A DNA stretch of 64,000 bases from Tragulus kanchil (GCA_022376925.1 JAIOJX010000002.1:133496831-133560830), one strand, 5' to 3'. Positions 1-11,095 are shown, counted from the first letter of the stretch. Program-made: numbers and translations. Notes: a model not told the origin generated them from the letters alone.

Positions 1-289
1 AACAAAGTACAAAGGCCATTAATCTTGCAAACATCTCCTAGAATGACAAGCCTCAGGCAGGGGATATGTTCATTTCTCCCTTTCTGCCATCTACAGGTGG
101 ACAGGGTTCTAAACAAAGGCACGTAAGTTTAACAGTCAGGCAGAGGGACAGGATTCTCTGAGGCAATTTGTTCTGTATGATTATAATTAAAAAAAAAAAA
201 AAAGTCGAGGAAACAGTTTCCAACATGGAGTCAGAATTGGCTTCCTCCCTGCAACACTATCATATAGAAAAAGTGATTTATATATATAC
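1..289. other. Unassigned intergenic sequence
   Basis: Non-coding sequence with a poly-A run near 188-202. I recognise no gene, RNA or repeat family here. Confidence 0.5.
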
Positions 290-534
290 TATGCATGGGC
301 TTTCTCTAGCTATGCAGAGCAGAGACCACTCTCTAATTGTGATGCACGGGCTTCTTGTCACAGTGGCTTCTCTTGTTGCAGAGCACAGGCTCAAGGTGCC
401 TGGGCTTCAGTAGCTGCAGCACACAGGCTTATTTGTCTTGAGGTAAGTGAAATCTTCCCAGATCAGAAACTGAACCTGTGTCTGTCCCCTGCATTGGCAG
501 ATGGCTTCTTAACCAATGGACCATCAGGGAAGTC
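290..534 (-). mobile_element. CHR-type tRNA-derived SINE, antisense
   Basis: The sequence reads as the reverse complement of a cetartiodactyl CHR SINE. It has the diverged GC-rich body (TGGCTTCTCTTGTTGCAGAG), then the inverted tRNA-like head that ends in CCATCAGGGAAGTCC. It is clearly diverged from consensus, so it is an old insertion. Confidence 0.8.
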
Positions 535-1227
535 CTGGAAAAGTGCTGTTTTTAGATCAGTAGACTTATTTTTTTTAACTCTTGAAAAGATTTTTTTATT
601 TTAAAATCCTTTTAGATTTACATGTGAGCCACAAAAAATAGTAGAGTTCCCATGTACTCTTCATCCAGTTTCCCCTAACAAGAGCATCTTAGAGAACTAT
701 AGCACATTGGTTAAAAGTAGGAAATCGATGTTGGATCGCTACGATGAACCAAACTACAAACTTTATTTGATTTCACCTGTTTCTCCACCAATATCCAAAA
801 AGTGTATATTTTTATTATACAAGGCCAACAATGCATCATTTTTTAAACTTTATTTGATTTCACCTGTTTCTCCACCAATATCCAAAAAGTGTATATTTTT
901 ATTATACAAGGCCAACAATGCATCATTTTTTAAAAAACTAGAAAATACAAGAACAGAAAATTCATGGTCACCAAAAATCACCATCCAGACACAACTATGG
1001 CTAACCTTTTATTGTTTCTCCTGCAATGCTTTACCCATGTAAATCCATTTTTCACAAAGCCCTGCAGTGCGATTTGCCCACTAAACACTATATTGTAAAT
1101 GGTCTTCCATGTTTAATAAAACTATAGCTCCAGATCATAATTTTTATTTTAACCTTTTGGTAGACAATGAAGTCACATGGTTCCAAATTCAAAAGGTGTA
1201 TAGCCAAAACCCAAATCTCCCACTAGA
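535..1227. other. Non-coding stretch, possibly old L1M-like sequence
   Basis: AT-rich non-coding sequence. It contains the 87-bp tandem duplication listed separately. Phrases around 1140-1215 resemble antisense L1M 3' sequence, but I cannot place them firmly. The 111-codon open frame at 707-1042 exists mainly because 87 is a multiple of three, and it has no recognisable domain. Confidence 0.35.
758..931. repeat. 87-bp perfect tandem duplication
   Basis: The segment starting AAACTTTATTTGATTTCACC at 758 is repeated without visible difference at 845. The two copies (758-844 and 845-931) are directly adjacent. It is much shorter than the 1.1-kb duplications elsewhere, so it could be a real local duplication or a small assembly error. 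Confidence 0.9.
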
Positions 1228-1455
1228 CGTCCCTGGTTAAGAATCCGCCCAGTGGTTAAGAATCCGCCTTCCAAAGCAGGGGAACAAGTTCGATCCCTGA
1301 TCAGAGAACTAAGATCCTATGTGCCACGGGGCAACTAAACCCACAGGTGGCAACTAGTGAGCCCCCGGGCTACAACTGGAGAGTCAGCAAGCAGCAATGA
1401 AGATTCTGTGTGCCCAGCTAAGACCCAACCCAGCCAAAGAAAGACATTTTAAGAA
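1228..1455 (+). mobile_element. CHR-type SINE, sense
   Basis: The tRNA-like head is followed by CHR body phrases (GCAACTAAACCCACAGG, CCCAGCTAAGACCCAACC) and an A-rich end. A short piece of the head (GGTTAAGAATCCGCC) is repeated in tandem at 1235 and 1254, an internal 5' irregularity. Confidence 0.8.
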
Positions 1456-2144
1456 ATGAATAAATAAATCTCCCTGCCATCCCATTTCTTGCTCACCCAA
1501 TTCCTTCTTCACCCCTAATATTATGTACCTCAAAAAATGCCAAAGGGTGAAAGCAAATTCTGGGATGAACAGACCATTATTTACTCAATCAACCCCATAA
1601 TATGTCCTGGTGCTTTCCCACTGGTTCGCATTATAAATGACATTTTGATTTTTGTTCTACCTCCCTTGTCTAAGATGTCCAATTACTCCCTTAGGATAAA
1701 TTGCTAGTGGAGTGGCCAGGTCAAAGTGTTGACCCTTGTGGGGAGAGGGGAAGGGTCTTTTGATTTCAGATTACCTTTTACAAAGATTACACACCACTTC
1801 CTACACCCACACTCACACAGGCTGTCAGACTCTACCCATCAGATGGACCATAGTGATGTTGGTTTCATCTGTATCTATTCTGTAAGCAGAAAGGTTGAGG
1901 CGTGTCTATTTGCTATCTGTGTGCAGATTAAGATGTCCTCAGATAGCTCTTTCCACTTCACCCCTCCCCACAGACTCCTGACAACCCTGGGTGCAACCCC
2001 ATCCCTGGACCACCAAGATTCTCCAGAAAAGCCTGGCACATACGCATCCAATCAAAGGATGCCTTTCCATCCTCGTTCTATTTAATTTCCCTCTAGCACT
2101 GAACATTACAGATGAGGCCATCCTTTAAAAAACAAACAAACAGA
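1456..2144. other. Non-coding, possibly L1M/L2-like
   Basis: No gene is seen. The phrase near 1694-1730 (taggataaattgctagtgg) resembles antisense L1M 3' sequence. A matching copy lies at 2539-3227 through D1. The 119-codon open frame that occurs in both copies has no recognisable domain. Confidence 0.3.
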
Positions 2145-2420
2145 CCTTCCCTGGTGGTCCAGAGGGTAAGGACACCGCCTTGCAGTGCAAGGGGTGCTGG
2201 TTCGATCCCTGGCCCGGGAAGATCCCACGTACCACGGAGCAGCTGGACCGATGTGTCCAACTAACTAAGCCGGAGCTCTAGAGTGCATGCGCCCAGAGCC
2301 GGTGCTCTGCAGCGAGAGAGGCCACTGAGATGGGAGGCCCACACAGGCCAAAGAACAGATGGAAATGAAAGACCAATAGAATTGGCCAAAAAAACCCCAA
2401 ACAAACAAACAAAAAAATCA
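2145..2420 (+). mobile_element. Variant CHR-like SINE, sense
   Basis: A tRNA-like head (CCCTGGTGGTCCAGAGGG, then GGTTCGATCCC) is followed by a body I do not know from cattle CHR consensus. That body reads AGCTGGACCGATGTGTCCAA, then GATGGGAGGCCCACACAGGC, then a 3' end GGCCAAAAAAACCCC. The same body occurs in about ten independent insertions in this window. Confidence 0.85.
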
Positions 2421-3227
2421 GTGATTACACTGAGTCTTTTTGTATTTCTTTTCTTGAGTCTTCTACAAATCTAAACTTTGTTTACAGAATTTACAATTTT
2501 GTGCATCTAACTTGAGCCAAAGAAAGACATTTTAAGAAATGAATAAATAAATCTCCCTGCCATCCCATTTCTTGCTCACCCAATTCCTTCTTCACCCCTA
2601 ATATTATGTACCTCAAAAAATGCCAAAGGGTGAAAGCAAATTCTGGGATGAACAGACCATTATTTACTCAATCAACCCCATAATATGTCCTGGTGCTTTC
2701 CCACTGGTTCGCATTATAAATGACATTTTGATTTTTGTTCTACCTCCCTTGTCTAAGATGTCCAATTACTCCCTTAGGATAAATTGCTAGTGGAGTGGCC
2801 AGGTCAAAGTGTTGACCCTTGTGGGGAGAGGGGAAGGGTCTTTTGATTTCAGATTACCTTTTACAAAGATTACACACCACTTCCTACACCCACACTCACA
2901 CAGGCTGTCAGACTCTACCCATCAGATGGACCATAGTGATGTTGGTTTCATCTGTATCTATTCTGTAAGCAGAAAGGTTGAGGCGTGTCTATTTGCTATC
3001 TGTGTGCAGATTAAGATGTCCTCAGATAGCTCTTTCCACTTCACCCCTCCCCACAGACTCCTGACAACCCTGGGTGCAACCCCATCCCTGGACCACCAAG
3101 ATTCTCCAGAAAAGCCTGGCACATACGCATCCAATCAAAGGATGCCTTTCCATCCTCGTTCTATTTAATTTCCCTCTAGCACTGAACATTACAGATGAGG
3201 CCATCCTTTAAAAAACAAACAAACAGA

Positions 3228-3503
3228 CCTTCCCTGGTGGTCCAGAGGGTAAGGACACCGCCTTGCAGTGCAAGGGGTGCTGGTTCGATCCCTGGCCCGG
3301 GAAGATCCCACGTACCACGGAGCAGCTGGACCGATGTGTCCAACTAACTAAGCCGGAGCTCTAGAGTGCATGCGCCCAGAGCCGGTGCTCTGCAGCGAGA
3401 GAGGCCACTGAGATGGGAGGCCCACACAGGCCAAAGAACAGATGGAAATGAAAGACCAATAGAATTGGCCAAAAAAACCCCAAACAAACAAACAAAAAAA
3501 TCA
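3228..3503 (+). mobile_element. Variant CHR-like SINE, D1 copy
   Basis: Second copy of the SINE at 2145-2420, produced by duplication D1. It is not an independent insertion because all flanking sequence is duplicated with it. Confidence 0.85.
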
Positions 3504-3600
3504 GTGATTACACTGAGCCTTTTTGTTTTTCTTTTCTTGAGTCTTTTTTAAAACTCAACTTTGTTTACAGAATTTACAATTTTGTGCATCTAACTTGAGT

Positions 3601-3877
3601 TTTTAAATTGTATTCATTTATTTATATGTTTTTGGCTGTGCTGAGTCTTTGCTGCTGTGAAGGCTTATCTTAATTGTGGCAAATGGTGGCCCTTCTCTAG
3701 TTGTGGTGTGTGGGCTTCTCTTACTGCGGAGCACAGGCTCTGGAGCCCGGGCTCACTAATTGTGGCACATGGGCTTAGTCGCTCCAAGGCATGTGGGATC
3801 TGCCCAGATCAGGGATCAAACCCATGTCTCCTGCGCTGGCAGGCAGATTCTTAACCACTGAGCCACCAGAGAAACCC
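3601..3877 (-). mobile_element. CHR SINE, antisense, with target duplication
   Basis: Inverted CHR SINE from TTTGGCTGTGCTGAGTCTTT to GCCACCAGAGAAACCC. The flanks TCTAACTTGAGT (3589-3600) and TCTAATTTGAGT (3878-3889) form a 12-bp target-site duplication with one mismatch, in L1M sequence. Confidence 0.85.
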
Positions 3878-4049
3878 TCTAATTTGAGTTCTGAGCAACA
3901 TATATCGTCAGATAACCACTACCAAGATCATAACACAGTGTTTCCATCACTCCGAGCAATCCCCCTGTGCTTCTTGACAGTCAGCTCCTCCCCAGCCCCA
4001 GTTCTAGGCAACCACTAATCTGCTTTTCATTCCTATAATGTAATGTAAT

Positions 4050-4238
4050 GCGTGTGCTCAGTCGTGTCTGTCTCCTTGAGACCCTATGAACTGTAGGCCG
4101 CCAAACTCTTCTGTCCATGGATTCTCCAGGCAAGAATATTGGAGTGGGATCTTCCCAACCCAGAGATCAAACCCACATCTCTTGCATCTCCTGTATGGGC
4201 GGGTAGATCCTTCACAAGCTGAATCTCTAGGGAAGCCC
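4050..4238 (-). mobile_element. Bov-tA type SINE, antisense
   Basis: The BovB-derived part reads in reverse (GTGTGCTCAGTCGTGTCTG ... CCATGGATTCTCCAGGCAAG). The inverted tRNA-like head ends at GGGAAGCCC. A short CCTATA flank on each side may be the target duplication. It interrupts L1M sequence. Confidence 0.85.
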
Positions 4239-4334
4239 TATAGTTTTGCCTTTTCTTGAATGTCATGTAAATGGAATCACACGACATTGATGGTCTTGTT
4301 TCTGGATTCATCAGTGCTGCTGTAGATCATCTGA

Positions 4335-4603
4335 TGGTGGTCCAGAGGGTAAGGACACCGCCTTGCAGGGCAAGGGGTGCTGGTTCGATCCCTGGCCTGG
4401 GAAGATCCCACGTACCACGGAGCAGCTGGACCGATGTGTCCAACTAACTAAGCCGGAGCTCTAGAGTGCATGCGCCCAGAGCCGGTGCTCTGCAGCGAGA
4501 GAGGCCACTGAGATGGGAGGCCCACACAGGCCAAAGAACAGATGGAAATGAAAGACCAATAGAATTGGCCAAAAAAACCCCAAACAAACAAACAAAAAAA
4601 TCA
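4335..4603 (+). mobile_element. Variant CHR-like SINE, D2 copy, 5' cut
   Basis: Third copy of the 2145-2420 SINE. Its first bases are missing because the D2 junction falls inside the tRNA-like head, at ...ATCTGATGGTGGTCCAG. Confidence 0.85.
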
Positions 4604-4700
4604 GTGATTACACTGAGCCTTTTTGTTTTTCTTTTCTTGAGTCTTTTTTAAAACTCAACTTTGTTTACAGAATTTACAATTTTGTGCATCTAACTTGAGT

Positions 4701-4977
4701 TTTTAAATTGTATTCATTTATTTATATGTTTTTGGCTGTGCTGAGTCTTTGCTGCTGTGAAGGCTTATCTTAATTGTGGCAAATGGTGGCCCTTCTCTAG
4801 TTGTGGTGTGTGGGCTTCTCTTACTGCGGAGCACAGGCTCTGGAGCCCGGGCTCACTAATTGTGGCACATGGGCTTAGTCGCTCCAAGGCATGTGGGATC
4901 TGCCCAGATCAGGGATCAAACCCATGTCTCCTGCGCTGGCAGGCAGATTCTTAACCACTGAGCCACCAGAGAAACCC
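4701..4977 (-). mobile_element. CHR SINE, D2 copy
   Basis: Copy of the element at 3601-3877, with the same flanking target duplication, produced by D2. Confidence 0.85.
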
Positions 4978-5149
4978 TCTAATTTGAGTTCTGAGCAACA
5001 TATATCGTCAGATAACCACTACCAAGATCATAACACAGTGTTTCCATCACTCCGAGCAATCCCCCTGTGCTTCTTGACAGTCAGCTCCTCTCCATCCGCA
5101 GTTCTAGGCAACCACTAATCTGCTTTTCATTCCTATAATGTAATGTAAT

Positions 5150-5338
5150 GCGTGTGCTCAGTCGTGTCTGTCTCCTTGAGACCCTATGAACTGTAGGCCG
5201 CCAAACTCTTCTGTCCATGGATTCTCCAGGCAAGAATATTGGAGTGGGATCTTCCCAACCCAGAGATCAAACCCACATCTCTTGCATCTCCTGTATGGGC
5301 GGGTAGATCCTTCACAAGCTGAATCTCTAGGGAAGCCC
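5150..5338 (-). mobile_element. Bov-tA SINE, D2 copy
   Basis: Copy of the element at 4050-4238 produced by D2. A third, partial copy (about 6321-6413) is produced by D3. Confidence 0.85.
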
Positions 5339-5715
5339 TATAGTTTTGCCTTTTCTTGAATGTCATGTAAATGGAATCACACGACATTGATGGTCTTGTT
5401 TCTGGATTCATCAAGTGCTGCTGTAGGTTCATTTCTTTTCACTCCACTGTATGGACATGCCATAGTTTGTGTATTTATCCCCGAGTTGATAGACTTTGAA
5501 GGTTTTCCCTGTTTGGGGCTATGTTGATTCAAGTTGATAAGAACGTTCAAGCACCAATCTTTCATTCCTAAGAGTGGAATTCTGAGTTACTGTGAGATAT
5601 ATTTTTATCTTAATAAGAAACTGCCCATCTGTTTTCCAAGTGGCTGTACCATTTTACACTCCCACCAGCAGCGTAAGAAAGTTTCCATTGCTACACATCC
5701 TCACCAACATGTAAG

Positions 5716-7357
5716 GTGATTCACAGTCCCATAGTGATTGGTACAGAGCTGGACAAGTGACCAAGGCAGGACCAATTGGAATAGGAACTCCACGTATGTA
5801 CAGTGGGGAAGGAGAATTTCATTTTCTTTGACATGAATAAGTCATCCAAGCATTTCTAGGCTTGGGATGGTGTGCTTGGTGTTGTCAGTCTTTGTATTCT
5901 AGTCATATGAACAGACTTGAGGTGGTGAATCGTTTCCCTAACAACTAACGAATGGAGCATCTTTCCCACGTTCTCATGTGCCTCCTCACTTACTTCCTTG
6001 TTTAATTTTTTTAATTAAATGAAAATTAGGGTAACACATGCCCATGGTTTTAAAATAATTCTAAAGACACAAAAGGGAAAGGTAAATCTTTACATGTAGG
6101 AGAGCCCTGAGAAGGCGACAGGTGAGGAAACAGAAGCACAGTAGCCTTCCTGCAAGGATGTAGCTAGACAGGGGTGGGGCTGTCCAAAGCCACGGGTATC
6201 CATTTCTACGTAAATGATAGCACCTCCTGCTTCTGACGTTTTCACATCAAGTATATCAGATATTGTTCCAAATTAGTCCTTATGGATCTCTAGGAAGCCC
6301 TATAGTTTCTGCCATGGTTTCAAGAATATTGGAGTGGGATCTTCCCGGGTAAAAATCTCTTGCATCTCCTGTATGGGCGGGTAGATCCTTCACAAGCTGA
6401 ATCTCTAGGAAGCCCTATAGTTTTGCCTTTTCTTGAATGTCATGTAAATGGAATCACGACATTGATGGTCTTGTTTCTGGATTCATCAAGTGCTGCTGTA
6501 GGTTCATTTCTTTTCACTCCACTGTATGGACATGCCATAGTTTGTGTATTTATCCCCGAGTTGATAGACTTTGAAGGTTTTCCCTGTTTGGGGCTATGTT
6601 GATTCAAGTTGATAAGAACGTTCAAGCACCAATCTTTCATTCCTAAGAGTGGAATTCTGAGTTACTGTGAGATATATTTTTATCTTAATAAGAAACTGCC
6701 CATCTGTTTTCCAAGTGGCTGTACCATTTTACACTCCCACCAGCAGCGTAAGAAAGTTTCCATTGCTACACATCCTCACCAACATGTAAGGTGATTCACA
6801 GTCCCATAGTGATTGGTACAGAGCTGGACAAGTGACCAAGGCAGGACCAATTGGAATAGGAACTCCACGTATGTACAGTGGGGAAGGAGAATTTCATTTT
6901 CTTTGACATGAATAAGTCATCCAAGCATTTCTAGGCTTGGGATGGTGTGCTTGGTGTTGTCAGTCTTTGTATTCTAGTCATATGAACAGACTTGAGGTGG
7001 TGAATGCGTTTCCCTAACAACTAACGAATGGAGCATCTTTCCCACGTTCTCATGTGCCTCCTCACTTACTTCCTTGTTTAATTTTTTTAATTAAATGAAA
7101 ATTAGGGTAACACATGCCCATGGTTTTAAAATAATTCTAAAGACACAAAAGGGAAAGGTAAATCTTTACATGTAGGAGAGCCCTGAGAAGGCGACAGGTG
7201 AGGAAACAGAAGCACAGTAGCCTTCCTGCAAGGATGTAGCTAGACAGGGGTGGGGCTGTCCAAAGCCACGGGTATCCATTTCTACGTAAATGATAGCACC
7301 TCCTGCTTCTGACGTTTTCACATCAAGTATATCAGATATTGTTCCAAATTAGTCCTT
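5716..7357. other. Non-coding, partly L1-like; duplicated by D3
   Basis: Apart from D3 and the partial Bov-tA, the sequence is non-coding. Parts (5879-5935 and 6000-6280) resemble antisense L1M, and a stretch of about 160 bases at 5716-5878 is unassigned. No gene is supported. Confidence 0.35.
6321..6413 (-). mobile_element. Partial Bov-tA SINE at the D3 junction
   Basis: Truncated third copy of the 4050-4238 element. It starts at CAAGAATATTGGAGTGGGAT and carries the deletion near the copy B start. Confidence 0.75.
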
Positions 7358-7366
7358 ATGGATCTC

Positions 7367-7710
7367 CCTTGTCTGTTTTAATACTCCCATATATTCCACT
7401 GAAATGCCTGTCTTCCACTGAAAGGATGTGTTATTATGAATTTGGCAAGTCCTCTATAGATGGTTGTTTAGGTTGTCGGCAACCCTTTGCAAAAACAAAT
7501 AGTGCTGCAGTGAATGTCCTTGTACAAACCTCCCTCTACACATGAGTAAGCGCAGCCATCCAGTGGAATCCTAGAAACAGGCTTACGAGGCCAAAACGTG
7601 TATGTCTTTACTATTTCAGAGTGTATGTTAGAGCGTCTGTACCCCCACATCCTCTCCAACATTGTGCTGAACTTTTCCATTCTTGCCACTCTGGTAGATT
7701 TTTTAAAATG
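7367..7710 (-). mobile_element. L1M-like LINE relic, antisense
   Basis: The sequence reads like antisense L1M 3' DNA (CAAATAGTGCTGCAGTGAAT, CCCACATCCTCTCCAACATT). It is heavily decayed. A copy lies at 8465-8808 through D4. Confidence 0.55.
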
Positions 7711-7737
7711 CTACCTCTTCATTGCTTTGTTTTGCTT

Positions 7738-8010
7738 TTGAATATTTATTTATTTATGGCTGTCTATTTATTTATGGTCTTAGTTGCAGCACACAAGACC
7801 TTTGTTGCAGTGCGTGTGATCTTCCGCTGTGGCATGTGGGTGGCTCTCTAGTTGAGGCTCATGGGCTCAGCGTGTGGGCGCGGTACTTGTTCCACGCTGG
7901 GCTTAGTTGCCCTGCAGCAGGTGGTATCTTAGTTCCCCAACCAGGGATTGAACTTTCATCCCCTACTTTGGACGGCAGATTCTTAACCAAGGGACCACCA
8001 GGGAAGTCCC
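7738..8010 (-). mobile_element. CHR SINE, antisense
   Basis: An inverted CHR SINE with the T-rich end first, a TTAGTTGCAGCACACAAGAC body, and the inverted head GGGACCACCAGGGAAGTCCC at its end. The 209-codon open frame through it (7722-8351) is a SINE plus L1 read-through. Confidence 0.85.
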
Positions 8011-8341
8011 CTCTTCATTGTTCTACGGCACATTTCTTCATTATTGATGAAGTTCAGTGTGCTTTCATGCATTTCCAATTCAGTTGCATTTCCTGTGATT
8101 CAAAAGTTTCCTTAAGATGTCTGGTGGCCTCATGTCTGGTGGCCTCACATCCAGCCCCTAGTTTGACCCTTACATTTCTGATTTCTTTTTCCTTCTACAT
8201 CTTCTCTGCTTGCTTTCCTTCCTCCATTCTTCTTCTCCAAAGGGTGGTTCTCCATGGTTTTCACTCTATTTTAACTCTGGGCTATCTTAATCTTGCCCAC
8301 AGTGGATATTGTCTCCTTATTTACAATTCTCATTTTCCATC

Positions 8342-8422
8342 TCTTTTTTGAGGGGGTGAGGTGGGCGGGCCTCATGGCTTGTGGGATCTTAGGGTCCCTG
8401 ACCAGAGCTTGAACCCAGGTCC
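8342..8422 (-). mobile_element. CHR SINE fragment cut by the D4 junction
   Basis: First part of the SINE at 9440-9569. It stops abruptly at GAACCCAGGTCC where copy A ends. Confidence 0.75.
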
Positions 8423-8835
8423 GTTATTATGAATTTTGGTTTCAAATTTCCTTCTATGGATCTCCCTTGTCTGTTTTAATACTCCCATATATTCCACTGA
8501 AATGCCTGTCTTCCACTGAAAGGATGTGTTATTATGAATTTGGCAAGTCCTCTATAGATGGTTGTTTAGGTTGTCGGCAACCCTTTGCAAAAACAAATAG
8601 TGCTGCAGTGAATGTCCTTGTACAAACCTCCCTCTACACATGAGTAAGCGCAGCCATCCAGTGGAATCCTAGAAACAGGCTTACGAGGCCAAAACGTGTA
8701 TGTCTTTACTATTTCAGAGTGTATGTTAGAGCGTCTGTACCCCCACATCCTCTCCAACATTGTGCTGAACTTTTCCATTCTTGCCACTCTGGTAGATTTT
8801 TTAAAATGCTACCTCTTCATTGCTTTGTTTTGCTT

Positions 8836-9108
8836 TTGAATATTTATTTATTTATGGCTGTCTATTTATTTATGGTCTTAGTTGCAGCACACAAGACCTT
8901 TGTTGCAGTGCGTGTGATCTTCCGCTGTGGCATGTGGGTGGCTCTCTAGTTGAGGCTCATGGGCTCAGCGTGTGGGCGCGGTACTTGTTCCACGCTGGGC
9001 TTAGTTGCCCTGCAGCAGGTGGTATCTTAGTTCCCCAACCAGGGATTGAACTTTCATCCCCTACTTTGGACGGCAGATTCTTAACCAAGGGACCACCAGG
9101 GAAGTCCC
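8836..9108 (-). mobile_element. CHR SINE, D4 copy
   Basis: Copy of the element at 7738-8010 produced by D4. Confidence 0.85.
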
Positions 9109-9439
9109 CTCTTCATTGTTCTACGGCACATTTCTTCATTATTGATGAAGTTCAGTGTGCTTTCATGCCTTTACAATTCAGTTGCATTTCCTGTGATTCA
9201 AAAGTTTCCTTAAGATGTCTGGTGGCCTCATGTCTGGTGGCCTCACATCCAGCCCCTAGTTTGACCCTTACATTTCTGATTTCTTTTTCCTTCTACATCT
9301 TCTCTGCTTGCTTTCCTTCCTCCATTCTTCTTCTCCAAAGGGTGGTTCTCCATGGTTTTCACTCTATTTTAACTCTGGGCTATCTTAATCTTGCCCACAG
9401 TGGATATTGTCTCCTTATTTACAATTCTCATTTTCCATC

Positions 9440-9569
9440 TCTTTTTTGAGGGGGTGGGGGTGGGGCGGGCCTCATGGCTTGTGGGATCTTAGGGTCCCTG
9501 ACCAGAGCTTGAACCCAGGTCCCCAGCAGTGAAAACATGGAGTCAACCACTGGACCAGCAAGGAATTCC
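9440..9569 (-). mobile_element. Short CHR-2-like SINE, antisense
   Basis: Inverted tRNA-like SINE: GGCCTCATGGCTTGTGGGAT, then GACCAGAGCTTGAACCCAGG, ending GGACCAGCAAGGAATTCCC. Confidence 0.8.
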
Positions 9570-10454
9570 CTCATTCTCCATCTTTATGTAACTCTCTGTG
9601 AGCTCCAGAGCCGCATTTTCGATAGCCTTCTAGACATATTACCCTTATTACTCATGACCTCATTACCCTTCTGACACCTCCAAAGTCTCTACTGGACTTG
9701 ATCTCTTCCTTCTCCAAATCTGTTTGACTTTCCAGACATCCCTTTGTGGCACCTCCACCTACGCAGTTACTCAGGCAAAAAGTTGGAAGCCGTTCTGTCT
9801 TCGCCATCAATCCAACCAGCCCTACATGTTCTGCAGGCTTAAAAAGACAGCTGCTCCCAGCGTGTTGAACCAGAGCCATAATTTTAACATCTACATTTTG
9901 AGACATCAGACTTTATCTATGGCTCTTTCAAACTGCCTTTGGCCTACATTCTTCTCCACTTGATCCATGATAATGCTTTTATTTCTAACTCTAGCTTTAT
10001 CCATGATATCTAAGTAGCTCCCTTTATCCTCAGACTTGTTCCCGTGACTAGGTATGGCTAGTGCATGTTGACATGTTTTACCTTTTTGAGGCAATCTGAG
10101 GCCTCATCTACAGTTGTAGGGGAAGATCCAGCTGTTCTGTGCTAGATCCAAGCCACAGGGAAGTCTGGTCAGGCACAGGTCCATGCAGGCGCCTGTCATG
10201 TGCTATGGGCTGCTATATACCTGCGGCTCTAAGAGATAGCTAAAGATATACCTCCAAACTGGGGCAAAAGCTTTGCTCCTCTTTTCTCTCCCACCCCAGA
10301 CATACTGCAAATTTAAAAAGCAAGCCTGAGATGTTATGAGGCAGCCCGGAGGGGAGGGTAGTTTACGGGAGACTGGATAACACATGTATATGTAAGCTGA
10401 GTCCCTTCGCTATTCACCTGAAACTATTACAACAGTGTTCAGCAGCCATGAGTC
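9570..10454. other. Non-coding, possible L2 relic
   Basis: No gene is supported. 9590-9850 has the pyrimidine-rich, CTTCC-type flavour of antisense L2 3' sequence, but the match is weak. Confidence 0.3.
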
Positions 10455-10561
10455 TGTGCTAAGTTGCTTCAGTCATGTCCAATTCTGTTCAACCCCATGG
10501 ACTATAGCCCGCCAGGCTCCTCTGTCCATGGAATTCTCCAGGCAAGAATACTGGGGTGGGA
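10455..10561 (-). mobile_element. BovB/Bov-A 3' fragment, antisense
   Basis: Reverse-complement Bov-A unit (TCAGTCATGTCCAATTCTGT ... CAGGCAAGAATACTGGGGTG), without a tRNA-like head. Confidence 0.85.
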
Positions 10562-10694
10562 AACCCTAATACAAAAAGGTTCTATAATTAAATTTTAAAG
10601 ATGAAAAAGCAATCCTGGACAACAATGTATTGTAACACTGATGATCTGTGTAATACTGATACATTTTTACTGTTTGTCAGACCCTAGACTGATG

Positions 10695-10906
10695 CGTTGG
10701 GGCTTCCCAGGTGGCACTAGTGGTAAAAAATCTGCCTGCTAATGCTGGAGATGTAACAGGTATTCCCGGGTCAAGAAGAGTCCCTGGAAAAAGAAATGGC
10801 AACCCACTCTAGTGTTCTTGCCTAGATAATCCCCATGGACAGAGGAGCCTGAGGGGCTACAGTTCATAGGGTGGCAGAGCCAGACATGACTGAAGAGACT
10901 TAGCAC
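10695..10906 (+). mobile_element. Bov-tA SINE, sense, with target duplication
   Basis: A tRNA-like head (GGGGCTTCCCAGGTGGCAC) is joined to the BovB-derived 3' unit that ends GACTTAGCAC. AGACTGATG flanks it on both sides (10686-10694 and 10907-10915), a 9-bp target duplication. Confidence 0.88.
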
Positions 10907-10919
10907 AGACTGATGTTAT

Positions 10920-11095
10920 ACACATGATCTCGTTTATTCCTTCCAACGGCCTACAAAAGGGACACTAATCTTATTCCCATTTTACAGAAAAGGAAACTGA
11001 GGTTCTGAAAACTTCAGTGACTTTGATGCAAAGACCGTAAGCTTACACACCTCACTACACTCCAGCATAGTAGTTTGTTGGTCTAGAACTCTAGC
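10920..11095 (-). mobile_element. MIR SINE, antisense
   Basis: The conserved MIR core in reverse is visible (CCCATTTTACAGAAAAGGAA, then ACTGAGGTTCTGA) with decayed flanks. This is an ancient mammalian repeat. Confidence 0.75.

Larger units (their letters stand above)
1432..3599. repeat. Tandem duplication D1 (period 1083)
   Basis: Copy A is 1432-2516 and copy B 2515-3599. They are almost identical except for a cluster of substitutions in the last 90 bases of copy A (about 2436-2476). The unit starts inside the tail of one SINE and includes another complete SINE, so it does not follow repeat boundaries. It is probably an unmerged contig overlap. Confidence 0.95.
3235..5426. repeat. Tandem duplication D2 (period 1100)
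   Basis: Copy A is 3235-4325 and copy B 4335-5426. Early copy B shows changes such as gcagtg to gcaggg (4369) and ggcccggg to ggcctggg. A second cluster lies at 3990 versus 5090. It overlaps D1, so 2152-2516, 3235-3599 and 4335-4699 form a three-copy block. Confidence 0.95.
3504..5715 (-). mobile_element. L1M-type LINE relic, antisense, interrupted
   Basis: The pieces around 3540-3600, 3890-4049, 4239-4330 and 5339-5715 read as antisense 3' L1M sequence (for example aagaaactgcccatctgttt and accattttacactcccacca). A CHR SINE and a Bov-tA SINE are inserted in it, and D2 duplicates part of it. No ORF2 frame remains. Confidence 0.6.
5231..7366. repeat. Tandem duplication D3 (period about 1075)
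   Basis: Copy A is 5231-6290 and copy B 6321-7366. Copy B lacks about 15 bases near its start (6347-6356). The junction (6285-6320) carries a filler that repeats TCTAGGAAGCCCTATAGTTT from inside the unit. This patchwork is more typical of a bad join than of a recombination product. Confidence 0.95.
7358..9522. repeat. Tandem duplication D4 (period 1098)
   Basis: Copy A is 7358-8422 and copy B 8456-9522. Copy A ends inside a SINE that is complete only after copy B. The 33-base junction (8423-8455) contains GTTATTATGAATTTTGG, taken from inside the unit with one extra T. A G-rich run differs in length between copies (8350 versus 9450). Confidence 0.95.

Noticed and set aside
7722..9449. Two 209-codon open frames as paired genes
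   Set aside because: They are the two D4 copies of an antisense CHR SINE plus flanking relic sequence. No domain, and the pair is made by the duplication.
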